This document shows, one piece after another, positions 22,632 through 36,181 of a stretch of DNA of 64,000 nucleotides. How positions within the stretch are numbered: position 1 is the stretch's first letter; the number at the start of each line of letters is the position of its first letter. The position numbers and the translations under genes were made by a program. Below the pieces are notes generated by a model. The model was not told the origin of the DNA. It made no database searches and saw nothing but the letters and a program-made list of their open reading frames with translations. Origin of the DNA: Perilla frutescens (lineage: Eukaryota > Streptophyta > Magnoliopsida > Lamiales > Lamiaceae). The stretch is from the NCBI GenBank assembly GCA_026008535.1, contig BRKX01000014.1, positions 22,590,694-22,654,693 of the forward strand. The letters are read 5' to 3'.

Positions 22632-23478
22632 TGATCAATTTATGTAGCCCAATGGCTAGGGCTAGGCTCCATGGTGATGTATTTTTGGTATGTGTTGAGA
22701 CTTCCGATATCCTAATTAAAAAAGGATAATCAAAATCAGTTTTTTTTTTTTTTTTTTTTTTTTTTTGTGAGGAAACAAAACATCAGATAATTAATGGAAT
22801 CTTGTTTAGTAATTAAATTGCATTAATAATTAATTTAACAATCTGTTCAATATGGAAAACTAGGGTTCGATCACCACGTGGCCAGATATTATGATACTTA
22901 ATATCTTAATTACAAACTGACTTTTTTTTTATTTCCTTGATTAGATCTAAAAGGTCTCGACGTGCGAGATAATTTGAGTATGTAGGCTTATCATACAATT
23001 AGGACAACTCCAATTCTTAAAACCAATTAAATCCAACCCCAAACCAAATCTCATATTCAGATTCAGTTTCGATACTGCCTAGTACACTTTCTATGGTACA
23101 TCCTTATTTTTCGTTATCTTCAATTTTTATTTCATACATGTTTTACTTAAGTTTATAATTATTAATTAGGCTTGATTATACCCAATTATAAATAAAAATT
23201 ATTTTTTAGTATTTATTTTTTAATTTATATTTAAGTATTATATTCCCCAATAGATTTCATATTTTTTTTAATTCAACTTTTTGTGATAAATATTTATTAT
23301 GTTTGACTGTAGATGATAATTCGTGTGTGTTGGATTGTTATCGTGTCAACTCGACACAACACAACAAGACCAAACACGAATACGACCCATTTTGTATAAA
23401 TGCGGACACGAACACGATACCTAATTTTGACAAAAAGTTACATATGTTAAATTCTTAAACTATAGAATTAATATATAT
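22632..23478. other. Kinase upstream region and AT-rich spacer
   Basis: A run of about 27 T lies at 22739-22766. Around 23320-23450 there are ACACGA-type repeats (GTGTCAACTCGACACAAC, GACACGAACACGATA) of the sort common in eudicot genomes. No gene is seen. Confidence 0.5.
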
Positions 23479-24777
23479 TATATAATAGGGAAAATATACA
23501 AAAAACACACTTATGTATTGGCTCAATCTCGATTAGACACTTAAAGTATGACTCAGCTCATTCGACCTCTTAAACAATTTTAGATTGTGCCAAAAATATT
23601 AATTTTCCGTTAGTAATTAATATTTATTAAATGCGTAAAATTTTTACAACCTAATTCTGAGTGATTCAGATGATAATACCGTGCAATTGGTTGTCTAATA
23701 ATGAAGTAATTTGGCGGAAATTCCCGAGGCGACGGTTTGTATTCATGACTTAGACTGAAAATTCCAACGTTGATTCAACGTCAAATATCAAAATTGAATG
23801 AGGGCTTTGAAACTCTAAAGTGTGGATTATAATTATAGTTTCAATTTGTTCAATAGACAAACTATATATAGACAATACAATTGCACCACCAAATTTTGCA
23901 TGTTTAATTAACCTTAATTATTAACGAAAATTTAATATTTTTTGACAAAAGGGGTCGATCAATTGAGTCATTTAAAATAGTTCAAGGGGTGGAATGAACC
24001 AAGTCATACTTTAAATGTTTAACCGAGACTTAGTCAATACCTTAAAGGGGCGTTTACTTTGAGAGATAAATTAGATAGATTAGATTGATAAAAATAATAT
24101 AGTCTAATCTACCCAAGGATGAAAATATCATTATCGCACCAAATATCGCAACTTTAATTTTATGGATATGTCGCAGGATATATCGATATCACAGAAAATT
24201 GAAAAAAAATGACGAAAACGATATTAAAATTTTGGAAATTTAATAAGAAATTTTAGGAATAATTATAACATATTATTATGCACAGAGTCTACTCAAAATT
24301 TTGATAGAATTATATTTTGAAAGCAAACATATGAATAATAGATTATATAAATAATGTCCGAGATAAAAAAATTTCATTTTTGGTCCCACAGGACATGCCT
24401 GATTTTGGTCTCAATACTATCACTTTTAGTCCTTTTTTAAAAAAATAGCTCAAATATAATCACATAGGATTGACAGTATCATTTTTGATCTCACGATTTT
24501 AACGGTTGTTTTAGTGATTAACGGAGATATATCACACACGACTCACGTGCGTAGTATTAGCCCTAAATCATCAAAAAATCCCCAAATCAACCAAAATTCT
24601 GAAATCAAGAGAGATGGTGGTATGGCATGACTGGTGGGGGCGGTGGCAAAGAGGTGTCACCGGCTGAAGGAGATGGAGAGTAAGGAGGATGTGGAGAAAT
24701 TGAGCAGATCAGCTGAGAAATCGTGTCGCCAGTGACTGCTAGGTCAGAAGTGGGGATGGTGTCGCTCCACAGCTTAG

Positions 24778-24945
24778 CTTGTGGAGCCACTTTGCGGGGA
24801 GGTGATCAATCCTTCTATCATCCCTGAAGCTCGAGATCTCCGGCCAAATGCCAGATTCAACCACACTGATTATGACATTTTTACCGTAGTTAGACATCGG
24901 CCAGAACCCCCGCAGCGGTTTTTGAAGTCTTTGGCAAGAAATTAA
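24778..24945 (+). other. Unrecognised open segment inside the capture element
   Basis: A 55-codon stretch open after a stop at 24775 reads VINPSIIPEARDLRPNARF followed by NHTDYDIFTVVRHRPEPPQ, ending at TAA 24943-24945. Its composition looks protein-like, but I do not recognise it. It may be a second captured exon or part of the Der gene's own N-terminus. Confidence 0.3.
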
Positions 24946-25002
24946 ACCTTGATTGTTGTTTATGAATTAATGAAATATTTTTCATATGATAGTTTTGCAC
25001 TA

Positions 25003-25300
25003 CAAGAAATTCACGGAATAGCGACGGAATTTTCCGTCGCCCCATACCCAATTTCCATCGCTAATATAACGGGCGACATAATGGCAATAGAATATGTCCA
25101 TCTCATAAATTCAGTCGCTAAAAATGAAGACGACGGAATATAGTGATAGCCTTAGCGACAGAATATTCTGTCGCCTTAAAATGTCGTCGTAAATCGTCGC
25201 GGATTTGGGGCGACCAATAAGGCGATGGAAAATTCAGTCGCCAAATTAAAAAAATAATTTAATTTATAAAATAAAAAAATCGGGCGACGGAACATTCCGT
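25003..25300. repeat. Left subterminal repeats of the CACTA element
   Basis: At least five copies of GCGACGGAA or its complement TTCCGTCGC, several arranged as palindromes. They are presumed binding sites for the TnpA-like protein. Confidence 0.8.
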
Positions 25301-25666
25301 CTCTATTTTTTTTTATTAATTCGATTTTTTTATTAGGTTTTTTTAATTCCTTTTTCTTTTTAAATATTTATTTCTACCCAAACATAATAAAAGATCATAA
25401 AACTAAAATATATATATATAATTGTACATAATTTAATATAAAATATATAATACATGTATAAATGTAAAACAGTAGCAGTACAACTATGTGCCCGACCCAT
25501 CATCCTGCCTTCCGGATCCGCTACCAGACCCTCCGGATCCATCACCAGCACCACCCGGCTGTTGTCTGAGAAGGGGCTCAAGCAGGGACTCCATCCTGGT
25601 ATGCTTCTCCAGGACTTGCTCCATAGACGTCTGCTGGGCACTCAACTTCTCATCCATCTGAGCCTG

Positions 25667-27253
25667 TGGCACGCCGTCGTTTTGATGTGCAAAATACACT
25701 TGCGGGTAAATAGTCCACAAATGCTTAATCTGCCATCAACGGCTAGTATAGCTGATGAAGACGGATGTCGATCCCACGAGGAGTGTTCATAACCTTCTGT
25801 CTTTTCTTAGTTTTGGTTTGGGTCTTCAGTGTCACTCTAAAAACCTTGCTAATAAACTTAAACTAACTAAATGCTGAAAAGGAAATCACAAGAGAAAATA
25901 TCAGTAATAAAAGTTGCTCAAGTCAAAGCACCGGGTCATTCGGTAGGTATGCGCAATCTCGGGTAAAATATATGTAATTAACACTACTACCCGTTGTGCC
26001 CATACTAGCAGAAAGGTCAAAAACCGAATCCCCATGGCCAAATATGAGTAATTGTCACTTTGAGGGTTAACCCGATTACAGGAAATGGATACGATCAGCC
26101 ACTCCCCAATCACTTCTTACATTATATCGTCTAGATGATGCGATCGGCACCTAGGGACCTAACTATACAGGAACCTAAGGAGAGAATCACACAAAGGTTT
26201 TGCAAGTATAGCAGCTTTGAGGGCGAAAGTGACCCGATTCTAGTAGGTTTGACACGGTCTTGTGCCTGCATATACTACTCAATCTTAACTACCAAGGCTG
26301 TCACCCCCGGACTTGTTACTATGTGGGTATCGAGGCATGGTCACCTATACACTCCCACGTAACTAACACTAGTACCAGTTAATTAGAAATGCGCGCTTTC
26401 ATCTCCAATCACCCTTTACCTATGTCTAAGTGAAAAACAAGTTAAAATTGTGAACCCTTAAGGCGTTAAAGTCCGATTACCTCATGCACATATTCTACCC
26501 TTAGACCATTACTTTGACCTGAACAGTGGATACTTAGCCACTAAACATAGAAACGAAAGTAAAAGAAATAATAAAAGATATCTTACTTGGAAAGGAAATA
26601 ACTAGATTAACTTCTGGGCCCAACCCCAGTTCTGCCACAGAACAACTACACTACCTCTCTGCGGGCAAATCGCCAGCTTCAGGCAGACAGAATATCCAGA
26701 AAATAAACTAAGTATGAAAATGGGAAATTGTATCTTCGAGGTGCAAAAAATTGTCTCCCCGAATGAAAAGCAGATAAAAGTATTTATAGCAAATGAATTA
26801 AGGCTTCAAGCAGCCCAGATTTCACCCACGCAGGGGCTCTTGCACTCCTCCACTTCATCACGTTCATGCTCCATGTTCTTCCTTGATTTTAGGAGTGATA
26901 GCAACAAACCCTAGCATCTCCAGTAGCTTCCTGACGTCTCCACTTACTTCCCAACGTCTTTGGACCTCCCCAGGACTCGGAACTAACCGCCACATCGCCT
27001 CCACGTGCATAAAGGAGCTGGCCCGCGATTCTGTTGTGTAATTATCGCAACAACTTTGACTGGGTCCTCGGCAGGTAAATTGGTCCTTTGTGCCCTCAGC
27101 ATAAATAGCACCTGTCTGTGTCTATTGTGGTGGTTTTGTGCCCTCATCCTCCTGTAATCAGTTTTACCCCCAAAACTAGACTAGACTCTATACTAAACAC
27201 TTACAAAGAGTGTAAAAAGATAAAGGAAAAAGCACGAAAATGAGTCTTCATCA
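25667..27253. mobile_element. Solo LTR inside the CACTA element
   Basis: The segment starts TGGCACGCCG and ends CTTCATCA (TG...CA), flanked by a 5-bp target duplication GCCTG (25662-25666 and 27254-27258). Removing it rejoins the two parts of the TnpA-like coding sequence. It has no coding capacity. The GATCCCACGAGGAG phrase near 25770 recalls LTR borders of Athila-like elements, but the family is not certain. Confidence 0.8.
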
Positions 27254-28928
27254 GCCTGCATCTCAGCCAGGCGAGCATCGAGCTCTACCTGGGTGTATAG
27301 TGACCCGGAGCCCAGGCTCGATGACGAGGAGGATCCTCCAGCTGCAGTAGAAGGGCGATGAATGGCAGGGGCCATGTTCCCCAACCCGATAGCGCGCCCC
27401 TTCCTGTCTCGTCCATGTCCGGCTCTCTGCCATCCGCTATCCACTCAGCAGCCAAGGTGTGACATTTATCCTGCATTTATCAGGATAAATGTAATTCATT
27501 TTTCAATATAAATTATTTGTATATACGTATATATATACATATATTAAAATATTAATAAAAACTTATCTTGTTCTCCCTCGCCTTGGCTGTGGTCCAAAAG
27601 CCGTCCGGGCAGTGAAGCTTGAGATAGGTCTGGTAGCGCGCCTCCCACTCAGACAAATGCTGCTTTGTAGCCAGATTCAACTAAATAAAACGAAATCCAT
27701 TAGAAAGTGTTAATTTATTATACTATAAACTTGAATAATTATTATAACCCGTACCAGATCACGCATATAATCCACGGCAGATCTAGCGCCTCCGTGGTGA
27801 GTCTGGCTGGATGATCCTGGTCCATCGGGCTCGATGTTGCGGTTCCTCTTGGCCAGGCGAGCCTTCTCCTGAGTCTCCTCCGTCTGCCAGTATGCTATCC
27901 AGGCAGACCAGTCCTCCTGGCGCACAAAATCGGGTTTCTTGCCCGCCTGGTAGTCATCCTTCTTCATATGGTACACCATGTCCCTGTACCGGTCCTGGCA
28001 CTTCTTCGAGAAGTGCGGAAGCACCTCCTCATCAGGAAATGACCACCTAAACTCCTTATATATTAACACATTAATAAACAACGACGTTAGTAACAATATT
28101 AGATAACACAAATACATATAAATCAATTTTTTACCTTGAACTCAGCCTAATACAGAATCCTCCTATCCTCGTAAGATGCATATACCTCTTGAAGATAGTT
28201 GTAATTGCCCTCGAACAGGCATTCGAAGGCCTCATGACTCTGAAAATGCCCTCGAACAGACTCCTCTCCCGTAGCATCGGTCCCATCCTGGCCGACGCTG
28301 TCATCAATGATACCACCAGCGGATTCCATAGATGACAGTGCTCGGGACCTAGCCCCGTGAGATCCATCACCTCTAATCATCTGACAAAAACAACTCATAA
28401 AGACAAAGTCATGAAGAACTAGCATAACGACGTGAAAAAAATTAATTGTAAAATTAATTAGGAAAAAAATTCGACAGCATAACAACGTGAAACGTATATT
28501 TTGACCAAGTCATCGACATAACTTAACTAAGTTCTGGGATTAACTAGCAAAAACCAAACACCAGATGGATCCAATAGCCCTCATCCCAATATAAATACAT
28601 ACAATTAAAATAGAGGGATCTAGGGACCCTCGTCCCAATCTAACTACGTACAATTAATATAGAGAGATTCCAAGGGCCCTCATCCCATAAAGATACTATT
28701 ATGACTTTAATTAGTAAAAATGTTATCAATTGCTAATTTTATTTTAACTTTCTATATCTTTGTGTATTATTATTTGGCCCCTGAACGTAAATTAATCTAT
28801 ATCATCTCATTTTTAAGAAAAGTCTTCTAATCAGTTCCTCGTAGCTAGAAATTAAAGTCTTCTTATAATGATGACTAACAAAAAATTATTAGGAATATAA
28901 CAATTTGAAATACTCCTAATAACAAAAA

Positions 28929-29012
<84 letters not shown>
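28929..29012. repeat. (TTA)n microsatellite
   Basis: About 28 uninterrupted TTA/ATT units, inside an intron of the CACTA gene. Confidence 0.95.
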
Positions 29013-30189
29013 TTCTTTCTATTTTTTCCGGTTTCAATGTTAATGAAACTGGACCAAAATCCACTTAGAGAAAGATTTATATTTCAGTTTTGATCAATTC
29101 CATAAAAATAAGCTATAATTATAATTTTATTTTCCTACAACCAATAATAATAAGATAGTATGGAATTTCATTTAAACTGTTAAACAAATTAAAAAAATGT
29201 AAATTTGTGTCTAAATTGTAAATAATTTAAAAATTTGAGTATTTAATTATAATTAATTTTTTTTAATAATACGACCCCAAATTTTATAATTAGTATATCG
29301 ACCATTAAATATTTAAGAAGCCTTGATCTTGAGTTTGTCGATATGGGGGCAGTTTCTCTTAGCACGTTTATTTTTGTTGTTTATAACAGATTAGTCATTA
29401 GAATACGCAAAGAAGCTATAGAAGAAGATGATGATGATTAGTTATCAAATAAATTTTGGGAGATTTTTAGAATGTTTTTTTTTTACTATATATTAACCAA
29501 CATTCGTTAACATGCAACACGATTGCCGTATAATTTTGTATACACATCTCAATATAAATATAAATCTACATTTTTCTGAAATAATTATGGTGATATATAT
29601 ATACAAGGTAATTTTTCTGTAAAATTGAAATACGCGGAAATTAAAAAACAACAATTAAAAACTTATTTTTAATTCAAATTCTTCAATTTATTTTGTTTGT
29701 GATCGATCTTTGTTTTCTTTTTCTTTTTTTTTAATATAAGAGTATATGCTTATGAAGTTATGGAAAGAAAAATATGAAACTATAACATAATTTAACTTCA
29801 CATACAAGAGCTAGCTACCGAAAAGCAGAAACACAAAATTTGAGTTTTGATTATATAAATATATCTTCAATTCAACTTAATTAAATTAATTAAAAAAAAA
29901 GCTTCAACTTACCGGGTCGGCGGCAGCTGGCGGTGTCAGTGTCAGTAGGCGGAGGCGCACTCGTCAGCCGGCTATGGAGGCGGACTGGGCGGCGGACAAG
30001 GTCTGGGCGGCGGAGGCGGGTTCCGGCGTGGAAGGAGGGGGAGGGAGAGAGAGGGGGAGGGAGAGGGAGAGGGAGTTCGTCGGCGTGGGAGCTCGGCGGT
30101 TGCGGCCACAGTCGGCGAGAATGGGCGATTTAGGGCTCGTTTGATTTGGGGAGGAAAATGGGGAAGAAGGGCTCTATCTCAGTGTATTA

Positions 30190-30485
30190 CAAAATCAAGC
30201 GACGGAATTGGCGACGGACCATTCCATCGCCCCGTTTTTTTAATAATATTCTAAAATAAAAAAAAATAAGGCGACGGAATATTTTCGTCGCTTTATTATC
30301 CAGTAAAAAAAATATAAAAATAAAATAAGGCGACGAAATTATTCTGTCACCTTATTTTTCCGGAATTAAATATAAATAAAAAACAAAAAAACAAAAGGTG
30401 ACGGACCCGTCGCCAAATTCGTCGTTCTAAGTGGCGACGGACATGTCCGTCGCCCATTTGCCATTTCTGTCGCTAGAACTGTGTT
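30190..30485. repeat. Right subterminal repeats of the CACTA element
   Basis: Repeated GCGACGGAA and its complement, including GCGACGGACATGTCCGTCGC as a near-perfect palindrome. The array mirrors the one at 25003-25300. Confidence 0.8.
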
Positions 30486-30893
30486 TTCTTGTAGTGTTGG
30501 TTGTTGCTTTACTCAAAGGTTTATAATGAGTTCAATCACTCATTTCATATGCATGCTCTGATATTGTTTATCTTGGAAGAGTTTCGAGTTGATGATGATT
30601 ATAGAGATTGCTATGAGCCAAAATCCAAAGCTAAAGTTATAACTCGAGAATCTATCGACTTCACTAAAATTCCTATTGAGAAGCTTCCGACTGTGATGAA
30701 TATAGGGCATCCAAATGTTGGAAAGTCAGCATTGTTTAATCGGTCAGTTTTGATCATATGGTCTTTATTGGTGTATAGTCCATACTTCTAAATGTTGATA
30801 TTAATTTTCAGTTGATATTTAGAAGTTATGAAAACATCTTTTAGTCTTCCATATGTTGTGTGCATTTTATTTCAAGTTAGCTTGTTGGAATTG

Positions 30894-31210
30894 TGAAGGA
30901 ATAATTCATGCAACTCCATGCATGATCAGATAGAGGCGCATGCATGGGAATATATTACATATTGCTTACGTGGCAGCTGCTCGTGTTTCTGCATGAAGGA
31001 CCACAACTGAATGTCGTCGATTCTTAGATGAATTGGATCCACATTAGATCGACGATAGATAATAGAAGTTACAATTGTAATAGTTAGTATAAAAGGCAAC
31101 AAACACATTTTGTAGTGAGTTGAGTTCTCTGAAATAATAAAAACTATATTCATGCGTAAAGTTTCTCTCTTTTCTTTGAATATCATGCGATATTTTCAGT
31201 AGATTTAACA
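30894..31210 (+). repeat. Left LTR of the Copia element
   Basis: 317 bp; differs from the right LTR at about four bases and one single-base gap. A primer site follows directly. Confidence 0.95.
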
Positions 31211-31545
31211 TGGTATCAAGAGTGAGGATTATTGTTTCCTGATGAGCTGAGTAATCGATTACAATGCCAAAGAAGAATCAGGCATTTTCATGGAGACGAG
31301 CTCAGGATGAAGAGCTAGGTTTTATGGTGAATTCTTCACCAATTGAGCGAGAAGAGAGCAGCGCGATGGGGGAATCCTGACGGCATGCAACGAACTCTGG
31401 CTCAGATTCAAACAATCGATTACCTACGGGTCCTAATAATGGAGGAATTACTGAATTTCAACTTGGACACGCGAGGACAGAGACAAATGCGCATCGCATT
31501 CTCGCTAATGATGAGCTATATCTATCACCGAGTGATCACCCTGGT

Positions 31546-34500
31546 ATGAACTTAACTTCTGATCTGTTTGATGGTCGAAATTATCATAACTGGTGTAGAG
31601 CAATCCGTCGTGGTTTATTATCTCACAATAAGCTTGGATTAATTGATGGCAGTATGCTTGCTCCTAGACGTGATTCGACGATAGACTATATGCAGTGGTT
31701 GAAGGTCGATTATATTGTTTTTAGTTAGATTACAAATTCTATGATGAAGGATGTTGGAAGAGGGTTCCAAAATCTAGATACTTCTCGAAAACTTTGGGAA
31801 GAATTGGAGAAAAGGTTCGGTAAGAAGAATGGACCGAGATTGTACAAGTTACGAAGAGATATAGCTATCTATACTCAGAATACCCAAACTGTAATGGTTT
31901 ACTTTAACAATCTTAATGCACTTTGGGATGACTTAGCTTTGTTAAAAACCTCCAAGATCTGTAGTTGTGAAGCCTCAGATGATGCTAAGAATGATTTAGA
32001 AGAAGAGCATCTCATGCAATTTTTAATGGGACTAAATGATTGTTATGAAACAATCAGGCAACAGATATTGATACAAGATCCACTTCCCACGGTCAGTCAG
32101 GCTTATGGAATGATTCTTCAAGTAGAAGATCAGATCAATGTGTCCACACAATTTGCTGATAATGTTGATCATAGTGCTATGCTTAGCAATCAAAGAAATA
32201 TGTATAAAGGAGATGGTTTTAAAAAGCGGCTAAGTAAGGAGGAAAAATCTAAATTGAAATGTGAGCATTGTGGAGGAAAAGGACATTTGAAAGCTGATTG
32301 CTTTGAGCTAGTTGGTATTCCAGATTGGTATAAGAAATTTAAAACAGATAAGGGAAAAGGGAAGTCACAGGCTATGATGAATACTATGGATGAAACAAGA
32401 GGTGAATGTGGGGGTTCACAAAAGGGATTCAGGAGAGATAATACTGCAGAAACACAGTCAGAGGTTGGAAGAGTTATACAAGCTGAGTTGGCTAAGCACC
32501 TGTCTATGTATTTTGGTAAGAATCATAAAGCAGAAAATCACATGGGAGAAGGCCATGTAAATGCAGCTAATCTGGGAGAAATTGATCTTGGAGATTCACC
32601 AATTGATTACAAAGGACATTATGCCTTTGTTGCAAGGACAGATATCACTAGAGAAGAATGGATTATTGACTCAGGAGCTAGTAACCACATGTGTTGTCAT
32701 ATTGGTTTACTAACTGACCTGAAACGACTTAAGAGTCATTTACAGATATTTCTTCCAGATGGTACAAATGTTTGGGTATTCCTTGTTGGTACTGCACACT
32801 TGAACAAGAATATTCAACTCAGAAATGTTCTTTTTGCTCCACATTTCACTCACAATCTGTTGTCTGTGGGGCAGATTACTAGAGACATGAATGGGAGAGT
32901 ACAATTTCTTGCATCTCATTGTTTAATCCAGAGAAAGGACACAGATGCAGTTCTTGGGATTTGTAAAATGAAATGCACACTTTATGTGTTTCCTCAGAAT
33001 AATCAAGCTGATTCAGTAGCTCTTGCAGGACATTGCAGTTCAGATATCTTGCTTGAACATAAACTGTTGGGGCATCCTTCACTCACCACCATGAAGAAAA
33101 TGCCTCAATACAAGAAGAGACTGAGGGATGTTGATGATGATAGTATTACTTCTTGTGAAATCTGTCACAAATCCAAACAACAGCGCACTCCTTTTCCTTC
33201 TCTACATAGAAGAAGCCTAGTCATGTTTGGGTTGGTACACATGGATGTATGAGGACCATGCAAGGAAGATAATATCATTGATACTCCTTATTTTCTCACT
33301 GTGGTGGAAGATCATAGTCGAGCTACATGGACATATCTCTTCAAGGCTAAGTCTCAAGTATATAATATCATTCACAGCTTCCTTAATATGGTGAAAACTC
33401 AATATCAAGCCATTGTTAAGATTGTCAGGACTGACAATGGTAGTGAGTTTATCAATCATAACATTGCTACTTTGTTTCATAATCTTGGAATTCTGCATCA
33501 AAAATCATGTCCTTATTCCCCTCAACAAAATGGAATTGTTGAGAGGAAACATAGACATTTGCTGGAAGTTGCAAGATCTTTGATGTTTGACAGTAAGCTT
33601 CATTCTAGCTTCTGGCCTTATTCCATTTTACATGCTACATGGCTCATTAACAGGTTGCCTAGTGTTGTTCTAGGTTGGCATTCTCCTGTGGAAGTGTTGA
33701 CTGGACAGGCTCCTGCCTTGGATGATCTCCACCCCTTTGGCTGCTTGGTTTATAGAACAAATACTTTGCCATCCAAAGGGAAATTTGATAGCAGAAGTTT
33801 TCAATGTATTTTCCTGGGGAATGCACCTCTGCATAAGGGATATCTGTTGTATAATTTAACCAAACTTCAGGTTTGTGTTGCTAGAGATGTTTCCTTCTTC
33901 CCAACACTTTTTCCTTTGCAAAGAGTTGATCTTCCTTCTCTGCCCTTTTCTACTTTCATAGATACTTCAGATTCTTCAATTCCTCCTCCAATACTCAGTT
34001 GTTCACAAGATAACTCTGAATGTTCTCATCCTGATGATTTAGCATCATTACAAGATCATGATGATGATTGAGCTTCATTACATGACCAAGCTGATCCAAT
34101 TTCTTCACCCACCACTCAGATTCTTCCTTCTCCTTCTCATCTTCGAAGAAGCACTAGGGATAAACACCCTCCACCTTATCTTGAAGATTATATCTATAAT
34201 ATGACAGCTTCTTTACTACTTGATACAGCTATTCATAGCCTTACCCCTCCTACTTTTCCTTATAAAGAATCTCCTGCTTTTTCTCCTAATTACACTGCCT
34301 TTCTCCTTAATGTGTAGACTATGAAAGAACCTAATTCTTACACAGAAGCTTGTAAGTCTGCTGAATGGGTTGAGGCTATGCAGAAAGAGCTAGCAGCTTT
34401 GGAGTCTAATCATACATGGGATATAGTTACTCTGCCCCAGGGTAAGCATGTTATTGGCTCCAAATGGGTATTTAAGGTGAAGTTGAAGTCAGATGGGACT

Positions 34501-35867
34501 GTAGAGAGATATAAAGCCAGATTAGTGGCTAAAGGTTATACCCAAGAGTATGGCATAGATTATCAGGAAGTTTTTTCTCCTGTGGCAAAGATGGTCACAG
34601 TCAGAATGTTATTTGCCATTGCTACTCAATATAGATGGCATATACATCAAATAGACATCAATAATGCCTTTTTACATGGGTCTTTATCTGATGAGATTTA
34701 TATGTCTTTACCCCAGGGCTATCAGAAGGGTTCTTCAGGTTCTGTCTGCAAACTTGTAAGAAGTCTCTATGGCTTAAAACAAGCATCAAGGGAATGGAAT
34801 CAGGAATTCTGTAAGTTCTTATTTTCTATTGGATTTTCTCAATCTGAACATGATCACTGTCTATTTCTTAAAGACATTGGCTCTGGTTTTCTGGCTTTAC
34901 TTGTTTATGTAGATGACATTTTATTAATGAGTTCCTCTCTTGATCTAATCACTGAAGTAAAAGCCTCTTTACATCAAGCCTTCACCATCAAGGATCTAGG
35001 GGAGGCTAGATATTTCTTGGGTATGGAAATAGCTAGATCCTCTTCTGGTACATTTTTATGTCAAAGGAAATACATTTTAGATCTTTTAGAATCTGTGGGT
35101 TTACTTGGGGCTAATTCTGTTCAAACTCCATTGCCTTCTGGGATTGTGCTACAGAAAAGGGGTACATTGTTGAAAACACCTGAACAATATAGGAGAGTGA
35201 TAGGGAAACTTTTGTATCTAGGTCTTACTAGACCTGATCTTACATTTGTTGTACAACAACTTGGCCAGTTTGTACAGGCTCCAACTCAAGAGCATTGGGA
35301 TGCTGTACATGTCTTGAAATACTTGAAAGGTTGTCCTTCTCTTGGCTTGCATTATACTATTTCTGATTCCTTTGATCTTGTTGTTCATTGTGATGCTGAC
35401 TGGGGGGCTTGCAAAGATACTAGACGTTCCATCACTGGTTATTGTATGTCCCTTGGATCTTGCCTTATTTCATGGCGTAGCAAGAAGCAAGATACTATCT
35501 CTCTTTCCACAGCGGAGGCTGAATATCGAAGTTTGAGTTTTACTACTCGGGAGGTTATGTGGATTACTTATATGCTGGCAGATTTTGGAGTTCCATATTC
35601 CCTTCCTATTTCTATTAACTGTGATAGTCAAGCCGCAATTCAGATTACTCAACACCAAGTTTATCATGAACGAACGAAGCATCTCGATATCGATTGTCAT
35701 TTTGCTCATTTTCAGTTTAAGAAGGGTCTTATTCTTCCTACTTATGTGCGCTCCCATGATCAATTGGCTGATATCTTCACTAAATCTCTTGGTGGCCCTC
35801 GTTTTAGGTTTCTCTTATCCAACCTCCACCTTGGCGACATTCACCAGGTTGAGGCTGAAGGGGGGTG
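31546..35867 (+). pseudogene. Copia gag-pol with four stops
   Basis: Order is Gag (NLTSDLFDGRNYHNW), zinc knuckle CEHCGGKGHLKADC, protease WIIDSGASNHMC, integrase (HKLLGHPS...CEICHKSK, then VRTDNGSEFINH and SPQQNGIVERKH), reverse transcriptase with LLVYVDDILLM, and RNase H ending SLSTAEAEYRSL. This integrase-before-RT order defines Copia. In-frame stops are near 31726 (TAG), 33250 (TGA), 34069 (TGA) and 34317 (TAG). The first two are probably former Trp codons (TGG), so few changes separate it from an intact frame. The last 1.5 kb (34321-35868) is open. Confidence 0.93.
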
Positions 35868-36181
35868 AAGGAATAATTCATGCAACTCCATGCATGATCA
35901 GATAGAGGCGCATGCATGGGAATATATTACATATTGCTTACGTGGCAGCTGCTCGTGTTTCTGCATGAAGGACCACAACTGAATGCCGTCGATTCTTAGA
36001 TGAATTGGATCCACATTAGATCGACGATAGATAATAGAAGTTATAATTGTAATAGTTAGTATAAAAGGCAACAAACACATTTTGTAGTGAGTTAAGTTCT
36101 CTGAAATAATAAAAACTATATTCATGCGTAAAGTTTCTCTCTTTTCTTTGAATACCATGCGATATTTCAGTAGATTTAACA
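35866..36181 (+). repeat. Right LTR of the Copia element
   Basis: 316 bp, starting after a purine tract and ending TTTAACA, followed by AATTG. Confidence 0.95.

Larger units (their letters stand above)
25484..30170 (-). pseudogene. CACTA TnpA/Ptta-like transposition gene
   Basis: A multi-exon gene on the minus strand. A GC-rich 5' exon (about 30165-29913) ends in a CG|GTAAGTT donor. The next exon starts near 28380 (MIRGDGSHGARSRALSS) and ends near 28133. The following exon (28126-27740) holds the Ptta signature: SKKCQDRYRDMVYHMKK, DWSAWIAYWQTEETQEKARLAKRNR, then HHGGARSAVDYM. A further exon spans about 27670-27570 (HLSEWEARYQTYLKLHCPDG). The C-terminus (LDARLAEMQ, 27476-27255) is cut by the solo LTR and resumes at 25666-25484 (QAQMDEKLSAQQTSMEQVLE, Gly/Ser-rich tail). 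A TAG at 28147 and the LTR inactivate it. In this family the protein binds the subterminal repeats. Confidence 0.75.
24998..30496 (-). mobile_element. CACTA (En/Spm) transposon, nonautonomous
   Basis: The ends are inverted CACTACAAGAAA, flanked by the 3-bp target duplication TTG (24995-24997 and 30497-30499). Dense GCGACGGAAT-type subterminal repeats lie within 300 bases of each end, the usual transposase-binding arrays. A TnpA/Ptta-like gene is present on the minus strand, but no TNP2 transposase is seen, so it would need help in trans. A solo LTR (25667-27253) has landed inside its last exon; without it the element is about 3.9 kb. Confidence 0.93.
30894..36181 (+). mobile_element. Copia LTR retrotransposon in an intron
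   Basis: LTRs at 30894-31210 and 35866-36181 begin TGAAGGAATAATTC and end TTTAACA. They are about 98% identical by eye, so the insertion is recent. The target duplication AATTG flanks it (30889-30893, 36182-36186). TGGTATCAAGAG (31211) is the primer site and GAAGGGGGG just before 35866 the polypurine tract. The internal gag-pol has stops. It landed three bases before the intron's 3' splice AG. Confidence 0.96.

Noticed and set aside
29933..30133. GC-rich Arg-rich open frame on the plus strand
   Set aside because: It is the reverse of the CACTA gene's 5' exon, which ends in a good GTAAGT donor on the other strand.
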